Shown piece after piece: positions 33,301 to 42,734 of a stretch of DNA of 64,000 nucleotides (positions are counted from its first letter, which is position 1; every line of letters begins with the position of its first letter). Source of the DNA: Oikopleura dioica (lineage: Eukaryota; Chordata; Appendicularia; Copelata; Oikopleuridae); the NCBI GenBank assembly GCA_907165135.1, contig OU015567.1, positions 15,505,001 to 15,569,000 on the forward strand, in the 5' to 3' direction. The notes beneath the pieces were generated by a model. It saw only the letters and a program-made list of their open reading frames with translations, was not told the DNA's origin and did not search any database. Made by a program: the position numbers and the translations under genes.

Positions 33301-33922
33301 TTTGAACTCATGGTCTACCCAAATACAGAAGTCACGTGGTTTCTTGGAAACACCCCCATTACTCCCCAGAATTTCAGGTTCTTTCGGACAGTTTTGGATG
33401 ATTTTGACTTGATTCAAAAATTAAGCATTTTGAAATACGAATCCTCCGAACGACGGGATGTCCGACAACTCCTCGTCAAAAACATCAACGACGACGACTA
33501 CAACGTTTTCATCATCGGTGCTGAGGCCAATGGACACAGATGCAACGCTCGAGTCATCGAGGGACCGTAAGTTTTTCACAACAACCCTTTGCTAACGCAA
33601 CTGTCAAGTGGTCTCGGTCAGTCCAGATTTGCTGGAAAAGAAATCGCTCCCAAACGAACCATCAAAGAAGCTCCAGAAGTTGACTACGATAGCAAACCCA
33701 AAGATCCTAAATTTGGTGTCTTTGGCCTCAAGGTTCCCACTGGTCTTTCTGAAAAGGTAGATTTTTTGTGCGAAAATGGATCATTTGAAATGATTCATTT
33801 CTCATTATTTTAAGGCGATCAAAGAATTCGTCCTCCAAGCCGCCATGGAGCGCGACATGGAACTTGGCCGAAAATGGGTCCGAAACGGTTCATCTTTCTG
33901 CCGAAACCCTTCTCTTGCATAA
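30353..33922 (+). CDS. Muscle-type immunoglobulin-repeat protein
   Basis: Exons are 30353-30458, 30535-30704, 30746-30946, ~32042-32263, 32370-32577, ~33300-33566, ~33629-33756 and ~33814-33922. At least four Ig (I-set-like) units repeat the same pattern: VQWFKNGEKM...SQLLKFEMV...LIIKNCVASDFGKYEA; VQWFFRGNEITKEKYSILKF; AKWFFGDKEITKENFSILKF; VTWFLGNTPITPQNF...LLVKNINDDDYNV. The Trp and the D-x-G/Y-x-Y/F strand motif are conserved. An Ala/Pro-rich linker (APAPAAPEAIKEATPVSEA) lies between units 1 and 2. The unit style resembles myosin-binding protein C, titin or twitchin Ig domains, so a sarcomeric or cytoskeletal role is likely. There is no signal peptide. The join at 32577/33300 is not in phase; an exon may be missed there. 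Confidence 0.78.
31494..31680. repeat. Diverged tandem repeat in Ig-gene intron
   Basis: GGATACGAGAGCAAAGGCAT...CTTCACTCTTGCCTCGGGTAAA at 31498 recurs as AGATACGAGAGCAAGAGCAT...TCATCACTCTTGCCTCGGGTAAA at 31622. Period about 125 bp. It lies in the unusually long 1.1-kb third intron. Confidence 0.65.
32588..32611 (+). repeat. Interstitial telomere-type repeat (TTAGGG)n
   Basis: GGTTAGGGTTAGGGTTAGGG followed by TTAG: about four units of TTAGGG a few bases after the exon-5 donor of the Ig gene. Too short to be a chromosome end. Confidence 0.85.
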
Positions 33923-34393
33923 ACTGACAAATTTTATTTTCAACTTTGTAAATATACATTTCTATAAACAATTGTCTATCCTCTTCTTCGACAAAACAAC
34001 AGCTTTCTCCGACGATTTTCTTCTTCGAGTTGATCAGCAAAAATTTCACCCGCGTCAATTTGGCTTACGTCCAGGCCGAATAAGTCGCTCTAGAATTCTT
34101 TTTGCAAAGTTGAAATTATATTTTCGTACCAATTTTTCGAAAAGCAAGTCTAAGAAATCTTCCACGAATCTGATTATGGTCATTCTCTGTCATACTAACA
34201 CGCATTGGTGAGTTTTGAAATGCAAACTTGAATTCGTTTGTAATGATTAACTCCCTTCGCATACAAACCCATCCACCCTTGCCAAATTTTGAAAAAATCT
34301 GCAAACAGAAGTCATTTTTTCAAAATCTCTTCCATTTATTGCAGTTTCTTTCCGACAAAAATAAGACAAATGCTGCAGACTTTTTTTTTTAAT
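33923..34393. other. Intergenic (convergent 3' ends)
   Basis: 3' flank of the Ig gene and of the minus-strand secreted gene. AT-rich; no gene or repeat recognised. Confidence 0.4.
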
Positions 34394-37326
34394 TTAGATT
34401 AAAACAACATTTATTCGGATAAAAATGCCGTTTCCATCTTCGAACTTGATAAAATTCATTTCGCCATTGTCAATGCTGATGAGTTCGTGTCGATTGGTGA
34501 CAGTTCCACTGCTAGGATTAATCTCTTCCGCCACTGCTTTGAACGGAACTTTTCCATCTGGGACAAATTAAGATATTTTAGTCAGTCTGTTGGTTTTACC
34601 TCTCTTTGCAAGGGAGAAAAAATTCTCCATCTCCGCCGAAAAATTTTGCAGCAGTTTTGAATTGTAAAGTCCAACCTTCTTTTGTGCTGTTAAAATTATT
34701 CTTCCACAGAAATTTGAGATTGATTGATCGCTGTCCAAGTGAGAGTGCTTTGAGAACATTGCTGATGTCGGTTTCGTCCATGAAGTCTTTTTCCCGCTCC
34801 CAACTAGTTCTACTCTGGGCTCGGCAAACTGCGTAGAAAACCTGAGTCAGGGTCGGAAAGAGCTGAAACGGGGTTTAACCAATCTATAACAGTGATTTTA
34901 TGGATCAGGGTTCTGATTGGTCGGTAGGCAACATTAACCAATCTTATTGGTAATCAAAGAATGCACTTCGATAAATTGGTTAAGTCCTCCAATGGCGACT
35001 TTTCATTTCAGCTCTTTCAGACCCTGACTCAGGTTTTCTACACAGGTTGCTGAGCCCAGGTTCTACTATCGTCTCCGTAGAAATTTCCGATCCCTCCGAT
35101 TCTTCCTATTTCTTCTCTCATTTTTTCGAGCTCTTCTTTGCGCAATTCATCTGCGCTTTTTGGACAAGGCTCTGTCCGAAGTAGCAAAAGGTCAAGTTCT
35201 TCTTGCAAAAGCGGAGTTCTCAATAAGAGCTTTTGCAGAACTAAGTTAAAATCAATTAAAGGGACCACCCGCACCGAGCTCGCGCCGCTTTTCAAAAGCG
35301 CAGAACTTTTCCTTATCTTCCTCAAACTTTTATGAATTTATCAGATCTAGTGTAGTTTTTCCTCCTCTTTCATCTCCAATTCGAATTTTTTTCACATCAT
35401 GATTTTTGAATTCAGGAGAGAGAAAAAGTGAGGCTCAACTTCAAAAGGCATCAGCTCCTAAAGTACTTGTCAGTTGAAGTTATAAATACCATCATCGAAA
35501 AGCGCATACAATTTTGACCAGGTCTACGTTCGCGTGGTCTTCAAATTTTGTTTGTATACGATCGTAATCGGGGGATTTATCAAAGAACACCCTTCGCGCG
35601 GCGGGGAATTTGCACTATTTTGGCTGAATGGGCACGCTCCACGCTGCGCGACGCTGGTTTCACACCGAGTTACTGTACTAATCCCCTGATTTTGGCCAGA
35701 TTTAAGCGAAATTCGAAGACCACGCGAACGTAGACCTGGTCAAAATTGTATGCGCTTTTCGACGAAAAACCTGAAAATATCAACAAGGGCAACAAGGGCA
35801 GCAAGGGCAACAAAAACAACAATGCTAGAGATGTTGGCGCGAAAGATGAGGAGTTTCCTAGAAGACAGGCGCGGAGCGCATACTCTCTTTGATTGATCTT
35901 CGTTTCGCCCGGTTAATCTAGATGCTGTTAAGTTTCTTTTGTTTTTTCATAAAAACAGATAGTTGCAATGACGAATCTTAACGATAAAACAGGGCGATTC
36001 GTGCATTTTGGCTTGGAATCAAACGCGTTGGAAAAACAATTTCAATATGAAAATAAAAGGACTTTCGTTTTTCGTCTGTCCACTTTTGAGGATGATCTTG
36101 ATCCAAGAAATTACTTTCATACTTATTAATTTCTAAAACGGAGAAAAGGGATTAAATCAACAATTCTAGAGACGCGCGTTCAAAAACAATAACAGAAGCC
36201 AACTCAAAAACAGCGCAACCTCTCAAAACCTGAAAATATCAACAAGGGCAACATTGTTGCCCTTGTTGCCCTTGCTGCCCTTGTTGCCCTTGTTGATATT
36301 TTCAGGTTTTACCCTTTTCGATGAGGGTATTTATAACTTCTACTGCCAAGTACTTTAGGAGCTGATGCCTTTTGAAGTTGAGCCTCACTTTTTCTCTCTC
36401 CTGAATTCATGATATGAAAAAAAATCGAATTGGAGATGAAAGAGGAGGAAAAACTACACTAGATCTGATAAATTCATAAAAGTTTGAGGAAGATAAGGAA
36501 AAGTTCTGCGCTTTTGAAAAGCGGCGCGAGCTCGGTGCGGGTGGTCCCTTAGCAAAAAAGCTCTTTTCCTTGAATTTGTTTCGTTAAATGTATTTTCGAG
36601 ATTTCTGAATTCTTCTTCCAGAATTGTCGAGTTTCAAAAAGAAGAAGTTTCAAATTTAAAGTTAATTCTAACAGTAAAGAAATAAAACGTCAAAAATTTG
36701 AGACTTTTCCAAGCCACTCGCATTTTTCGCTTTCTCGAAGCATATTATTGATTGCTCCTTCTGTCGCTTCAAGTTGATATTCTAGCTCTCGCAAGGCGTT
36801 TGATCGGTAGTAGAATTCTTCTGTCAGATTATTTCTTTTCTGAAATATCATGATATTAATTCAAGTTATGTTTTTATTGTTTTTACTTCGATAAGCGCCG
36901 TGCGTTCATTTTCCAAATCTTTCTTCCAATTTTGTGGTCGATTTTCGATAACTCCGTAGCAAGGACAATTTGAAATTTCATTTTCGTAAGCCTTTCTTTT
37001 TGGATTGAAGATTAAGCGTTAAAAGTTTTGCCTGATCCAGGAATAACTTGAAAATGTATTTATGCTCAAAAAATTGAATCTTTCATCAAAATAGAAATAA
37101 ATCCATTCCTGCAGGACTCTTTGCAATCTTCATTGTCACATTTTTGAAGACACTCATTTTTTACTCTCCTAAAATTTTCGCTGCATTTTTCTGATTTTCT
37201 TCTCAAACGAGTGCCTTCCGCGCAGAACTCTTCGCAATTAAAATCATTCGAGCAAACATGTATTTTCTCTGCTTCTACTAAGACTTGAAGAAAAAGAATA
37301 CATAAGCCGAGATCAAGTCTTCTCAT
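34394..37326 (-). CDS. Secreted Cys-rich/coiled-coil protein C with novel C-terminal module
   Basis: A start ATG (37326) four bases after a CGCGCAG acceptor opens the signal peptide MRRLDLGLCILFLQVLVEA. A Cys-rich segment follows (CSNDFNCEEFCAEG, KCSENFRRVKNECLQKCDNE, CKESCRNG), then ENEISNCPCYGVIENRP (36990-36930), a coiled coil (RSNALRELEYQLEATEGAIN, 36810; ELRKEELEKMREEIGRIG, 35150) and the shared end module: GGIGNFYGDDS, DISNVLKALSLGQRSINLKF, KEGWTLQFK, DGKVPFKAVAEEIN, GIFIRINVVLI. Paralog of the next upstream gene (37.5-39.6 kb), which aligns along its length. Two elements split it: a 1.3-kb foldback (35261-36548) in or near an intron, and a 245-bp MITE (34815-35059) inside the module's coding exon. 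Without splicing of the MITE the frame is broken, so it may be a young pseudogene. Confidence 0.6.
34815..35059. mobile_element. MITE (GAGTCAGG family) in coding exon, 8-bp duplication
   Basis: A 245-bp element with ends CTGGGCTCGGCAAACTGCGT and ACACAGGTTGCTGAGCCCAG. It is flanked by GTTCTACT at 34807-34814 and 35060-35067. Removing it plus one duplication restores an open reading frame across ...GDDS-RTSWEREKD... on the minus strand, matching the uninterrupted paralog. Best-preserved copy of the family in the window. Confidence 0.88.
35261..36548. mobile_element. 1.3-kb foldback element with ~240-bp arms
   Basis: GGGACCACCCGCACCGAGCTC at 35261 is the inverse of GAGCTCGGTGCGGGTGGTCCC ending at 36548. 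The arms match for about 240 bp. Flanks read TTAA-A on the left and TTAG on the right, so a degraded TTAA target is possible. Inside, 35768-35820 and 36233-36306 carry CCTGAAAATATCAACAAGGGCAACAAGGGCA and its inverse, the ends of another nested element with GCAACAAGG repeats. Its left arm overlaps an open frame that should not be read as part of gene C. Confidence 0.8.
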
Positions 37327-37482
37327 TTTTCTGCGCGAGCAAAGTACTCTTGAATGTTTTGATTCTGTAAATTGAGCCTCTTTGCTCCTCGGATCTGCAC
37401 CTATTTTGCATCATCTGCAGTTTTTTTCGTTAGGTAGGGATTTCAAAATCTGAGTGATTTTTATTTCAGTGATTTACGAAAA

Positions 37483-39600
37483 CTACAGCAATAGAATATT
37501 GAGTCTGACAGTATTACCCCTCGCGTCTTTGAAGTTAACGCAGTGCTCTTCATTTTCAACGGAGCTGAATAAATCTAGCCGCGAAAGAACTTCGCCCTCG
37601 CTCAAGAAAATGTGCTCAATCAACGCCTCGAATGGAACTTGTTTGTCTTAAATAATCAAAATTAAAAAAATGATAATTGTTGTTTTTATACCTTCGTTTG
37701 CCAGGCAAAAGTATGATTCATTGATATCCAAATCATTTGGGTGATCTCTCGTGTGTTTAAACGTTATCTTCCATTTATCTTCGGCAACTTCTCTGTCGTA
37801 ATTGAACCAAAACGTTTTACAGGGACGAAAAAGCTTATTTTTGAATCAAAGATAGGATTTAATCCCTTTCCTTGAGATTGAGTTTTGTCTCACCAAGAGA
37901 CAAAAGTCTCAGCACCTTTGAAATTGCTTCTTCACCCATTGTTCCCCTGACACTTCTGCTGTCTTCGCCGAAAAAATGCCCAGATCCTCCGAGAGCTCCA
38001 ACTTCCTCTCTCAAGCTGTCTAGCTTGTCTTGTCGAACATCATCTACTGTCTTCGCGATTGAGCAATTCTCCAGTTTATTCGAAAGAAAATTGATTACCT
38101 CCTGCAGAATTTCGTTACTTCAAAAAAGCTTGAGCAAAGCTAAACCAAATTAATATGTCCTTTCAAGCTCCCTTCCTTGTTTCGGATTCGTTGATTCTCT
38201 TGTTGAGCTCTTGATTCTCTTTTGACCAATAGTTCACTTCCCGATTGTTGCTCTCACATTCTCTTTGTTGATTTCTGATTGCGTCCAGCTCATTGTATCT
38301 TTTTGCAGCCGCTTTCAATTTTTCCTCGTTTTGCATTATTAGCAATTTTGCCTCCTCATTTTTTGTCTGTTTAGCCTCGATCTCCTTTGAAATAGAAATT
38401 TTAAATTTAGATTTTTTCATAGAATTATTTTACCTCTGTGACGCCTTCAATTTCATTTATGATTTTTTGAATCGATTCATTTTCTCGATCTAGTGGGAAA
38501 GAGGTGATAATGTCGTAGCATGGGCATTTCTCAGTTTCTTGTATGTAAGTGTCTCTTTTAATGAATTGTTAAGGGGGTAGAAACAACTTTTGCCCAAGAT
38601 GGAATACTAAAGATTTTTTCTAAGATTCTGAAAGCCTAGGACACAAAGAATAAAAGCGCTATCAAAAGTTACCCCCTTATTATGTTGGAATGTCCTTTAT
38701 ATTGCCTTTAAAGTTGGAGTTTTGGGAAAAATTTTAAATTTTCGAAATTTATCGAGGCTTAAATTCGTGAAATAAAGGGTTGAACGCCGATTAGATAGAT
38801 TTGTTTGGATCACATTATAATCGGGAATAACTTTGGTAGGACGATAACTTAAGGGTATCACGAAAAAATTCTGTTTCAAAATCAAAATTTTGAAAATTTG
38901 ATACAGAAGTTGCAATCGAACTCCCAACACTATCATTTTTTATGATTACGCAATCTACATCATAGATGCTCCTAGAAAAAGGGTTGAAGTATCTTAAAAT
39001 GAAATAATAAATTCTCGGTTAATCACATGTCTCGAGATAATCGTGCTTGAAAATGGGCGAAAATCGGGATTTTCGACGAGATGGGTTGCTGATTCGCTCT
39101 CTACCGATAAACTGGGTAAACAAAAATTAATTCTAAAAACAGATGTTCTTAGATCTAAGATAAATCTAACTAAAATCGAAGAGAGAATTCAAAAATTTAA
39201 GGTTGGCTGAGCTCGGGCGCTGTTCAAAAATCGGCTTTTTCAAAAGCTGTTTCTACCACCTCAAGCTGATTGAAAAAATGTAAAAATAAGACTTTTAAAG
39301 GTATGATTGCAATATTTTCCGATTTTTCTCTTCCGAAATGGTCATTAACAATCCGTTCATGCAGTGATTGACGCAAGGACCGCTGTCTTCACAGCTTTCG
39401 ATACACTTATTTTCGATCTTATCGTTTCTTTTCATGCATCTCTCAGATTTTCTTTTCAAATCTGATGCCTCCTCGCTTTGACAAAAGCCAGCGCAAGTGA
39501 AGTTCATCGAGCATATACTTCCGTAAGTCGAGTTTCCAGTCGATTTAGCAGAAGTGCAATGAAATAAGAGAAATATTTCGAGGCAGAGAAACCTCATGAT
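37483..39600 (-). CDS. Secreted Cys-rich/coiled-coil protein D with novel C-terminal module
   Basis: Signal peptide MRFLCLEIFLLFHCTSA (39600), then a Cys-rich segment (CSMNFTCAGFCQSEEA, RCMKRNDKIENKCIESCEDS, CVNHCMNG). A 0.7-kb foldback element (38573-39260) separates this from ETEKCPCYDIITSFPLDREN (38555). A long coiled coil follows (IEAKQTKNEEAKLLIMQNEE, ELNKRINESETRKG). The end module begins LGGSGHFFGEDSRSVRG, continues EEAISKVLRLLSLGETKLNL, and ends VPFEALIEHIFLSEGEVL and FKDARGNTVRLNILLL. Same order as gene C, whose ATG is about 160 bp downstream in the same orientation: a tandem duplicate, possibly co-transcribed. Probably secreted and oligomeric through the coiled coil. Exact exon ends around the inserted element are not resolved. 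Confidence 0.65.
38573..39260. mobile_element. 0.7-kb element with GGTAGAAACA inverted ends
   Basis: GGGGGTAGAAACAACTTTT at the left, preceded by TTAA, and AAAAGCTGTTTCTACCACC at the right, followed by TCAA. Internal AT-rich DNA with no ORF of note. It lies within an intron of gene D. Its TTAA/GGG edge resembles the other TTAA-flanked elements in this window. Confidence 0.6.
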
Positions 39601-40366
39601 GCTTTGACCGTAAACCTGTTTATAGCAACAAAAGCGAATCATGCTTTTTGTGTTGAAAAAACTAAGTCAAAAGAGGCGTTGAATGATCATTACTTCACAG
39701 AGGATTATGGTTTGAGTTATGTCGCTTTTGTTGCTATTCTCAAGTTTGTCTTTCTCAAATTTTCCGGAAGGTAGCGAAAAAAGTATCTTTCAGTCTTTGA
39801 GCACTCTATGCTGATCTTTGCCCCGTCCGTGAGATCTTCACCTTTAATGCATTATCTGCAGTTTTGGGCAGTTCTCAATTTATTTGAATGGTTACTTTTT
39901 TGATGCAAAAGAAGGGTTATCCTTATTAAAATTGGCCTCAGACTACGATAATATGCGTAAACACGTGATTGACAAAGTTGAGACTAATTAATTAAAAAAG
40001 TTTATTGCCCTTCAAACAGTTCAAGTAGCGAATATCAACTTCAATTACAAATTCCAACAGAGATCGACGTGTACAAATAAATTAAAACTGTATCTCTTGC
40101 CCCCTCTGATAAGTTGAAATCACGTGTGCGCTGAGAGGAACATCAATCATTTCTTCAGAAGCCAAATTTACTCAACCAAACACGCTGAAAATAACTTCTT
40201 GAAAAAATTCGATTTTTGAAGATAAATTATTCCTGATCATTTTTATTAATATTTATCCATAATAATTTATTGATGGTGCAACTGACCCTCTGAACGAGTA
40301 AACAGTATTCTGAAATAGAAGTTTTATGGGCAAAAAGCAATTAAAAATATCAACAGCTCAATGGCT
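39601..40366. other. Intergenic
   Basis: AT-rich sequence between gene D and the 3' end of the next minus-strand membrane gene. No repeat or coding region recognised. Confidence 0.35.
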
Positions 40367-41368
40367 CTATAAATCAATGGCGATAATAGAATCCCTCGAG
40401 CCAGAGATCTCCAAGTTACCAGAGCTCATCGAGGGCGGCGAAATGATGATTCTCGGAATGGCTTTTTGACCAAGAACGACTTTTGAAGACAGAAGATTTC
40501 CAGCACGGTCGGTGTAGAAAAGTCCAAGGCGTTTCTTTCCAATTCGCGCTGGGTAGGAAGAAGGGTTGGAGAGATTTCTGATCGCTTGAAAACGGGATTG
40601 AAAAAGATGTCGAAGAAGATAAATTCCTGTCTAGCCAATCATCTTAATTATTCGAAAGAAACGGATAAGGTGGACTGGGCGCCGTCTCGTTTTCGCAGCA
40701 ATTTGCGAAAAAGAGTAATTCGTCGGATAATCTCGATCTGCAAAATTATTCGATTAGATAGTTTTTCTTACTGAAACTCGCAAGACCCCGCTCCTTTTCC
40801 ATTATTTCCGAAAATATAAAGCAGTTCTTCTTCGACTGATCCGTCTTCTGAAAGGATTCGAATCTGCCCTGAGCCGTATTGAGCGCCGCCGAGCCTTTTG
40901 TACAGGCAGACCCCTACTGAGATGATCACAATCGCCAAAAGGACGCAGGATCCAGTTATCACCACGAGAATTATTCTGAATGAAATTAAATTTGAAAGAT
41001 TCAATAATCAGAAAGAAACTGTATTTAGTAATAAATTAACACAGTGACGCTCTTATTGAATATTATCAAAAATGGGATGATGTCTGGAACCGACAAAAAT
41101 TTCGACAAATTTTGCGTTGCCGGCTTCTCGGTTGCTGATTGGCCGGTTTGCCGAATCCAGGCTTCTGATTGGTTGAAAGTTTCTAAGCAAAATTTGTCGA
41201 ATTTATTTTGTCGGTTCCAGACACCTCCTCAAAAAGACAACTAAAACTTCTTACCGTGGATTTATTTGATTTTGAACCCCGTCGTTCTGCAAATTCGATT
41301 CTGACAGTGTCAATTTTCGTCCATTTTCAATAATCATGTCACTCAATCGTTTAGCGACCTCCTTTTCA
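40367..41368 (-). CDS. Single-pass membrane protein, unidentified
   Basis: The first clear exon starts MEGNEKEVAKRLSDMIIENG (41368) and ends DGVQNQINPR at a GTAAGA donor. The intron carries a small MITE. The next exon begins IILVVITGSCVLLAIVIISV, a transmembrane segment, followed by GVCLYKRLGGAQYGSGQIRI and YIFGNNGKGAGSCEFQ. A further exon (SRLSDELLFFANCCENETAP) and a terminal exon ending GSRDSIIAIDL (stop 40367) are likely. The other frame of the last exon stops at 40426. Positive residues after the membrane segment suggest a cytoplasmic C-terminus. No domain recognised, and an upstream exon is possible. Confidence 0.45.
41081..41223. mobile_element. Short MITE, TGTCTGGAACCGACAAAA ends
   Basis: TGTCTGGAACCGACAAAAAT at 41081 pairs with TTTTGTCGGTTCCAGACA ending at 41223, and the arms continue through TTCGACAAATTTTGC. 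About 143 bp. It lies in an intron of the membrane gene. No obvious target duplication. Confidence 0.75.
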
Positions 41369-42734
41369 TTCCCTTCCATTTGACTTTGACCATTAGAAAC
41401 AGTTTTCTAGGGAAACAATTCGCTCTTATTGCTTATTTTCTTCCTTGATTTCAAAATCTAAATTTGTCAAAAACGGTGTTTTGGTTTATCTTCTTTTTCT
41501 GATCTCAGCGACAGGGCTGGACTCCTCTTTTTTTTTAATTCGCCTTACCCCCTTTGGCGCCCTCAAACTCGTCAATTTTTATCTTTTGTGAGTGATGAAA
41601 CCAAATAAATTGAACTTCTGTTTATTCACTATCTTTTTATTCAACTTTTTGGAGTGAAAGAAAAATGCCTCGATGTGGCTTTTTATTAAGAAAAAGGCAA
41701 AAAATGATGAAATGGTAATGACAGAAGTGACATTATTTATTCAGTTTCTGTTGCCCTTTTCTGCATTCAGCGGTTACAACAAGTTCATTATGCTTATTGA
41801 TTTTTGCAAAAGGAATATTTATCCAAGACAGTTATTTGTATTACGAACATGCGTTTTATATCAAAAAAGATTTTTTTTTGGAAAACAATTTAATTCAGCA
41901 GTTTTGGGTGCCTCTTACTCTACAAATTACGCCTCGTTTTTCTTCGCAATCGGTGTTGTTCCACTTGTTTGATTCAAGAATTTCGACAGAGCCCGCAAAA
42001 CTTTCATCACTTTCTAACGGAAGGGTCGAATTTTCGCATTTTAAAATGAGATCAAAGGCCTACTGTAGATAATGAAATCTTTCTTATTAACAGAAATTGA
42101 CAGATATTCGAATTCTGATGATTTTTAGAGTCAATGAGCGTGAGTGCGCTTCGCGCCTGTCTTAAAGGAAATTTTACGGGTGATTCATTCATTTGTTATA
42201 AAAATATATTTTTGGCTCTTGAGCATCGATTGACTTCCGAACAAATCACTACTAAGTCGTTGTTTACTTTTTACTTTACTTTGCGGATAGCAAAAATCGA
42301 AAAAATCCGAATCGTTCGAATACCAAAACCTTCATTTTCTCTTCCAATGATTCGGGAAATCCAGAATCATTTGAGATCCCGAACTGTTCGAAGTTTCAAC
42401 CACTTGAGATCTTATATTTCTGACAATTTCTACGATGAAACTTCTGAGTTTCTTGTCCGTAATTTTGTTTACAAAATCATTGAATAAATGATTCAAAAGC
42501 TTAAATCTATAAGTAAAAATAAACGATGTTTATGTTCCATAGATACCTAAGTAACACTGTTAAAGAATCTTTTGCGAGTTGACCCTCGATCTTGACAACA
42601 TTTTTTATATCTTCAATGCAAATATTGACAGCGCCAAACCCCGCCATCTCAGCATAATTCTCAAACCAAATTCATACGTACAAAAGATCAAGCTATAAAT
42701 AGAAAAGTTGAATTTTCGCTTGAAATTTTCGAAA
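41369..42734. other. Intergenic; nothing supported
   Basis: Divergent spacer between the membrane gene and the kinase. Two overlapping open frames (41673-42487) have no recognisable composition or motif. TGCGCTTCGCGCCTG at 42145-42159 is a near match to a dispersed transposon motif, so part of this may be old element DNA. Confidence 0.4.

Noticed and set aside
36233-36306. Collagen-like or CRISPR-like short repeats (CAACAAGGG units)
   Set aside because: They are arms of a nested inverted-repeat element with no unique spacers; not a CRISPR array, and eukaryotic context.
41673-42487. Overlapping plus-strand frames of 91-117 residues
   Set aside because: Phe/Ile/Lys-rich chance frames in AT-rich intergenic DNA; no splice structure or motif.
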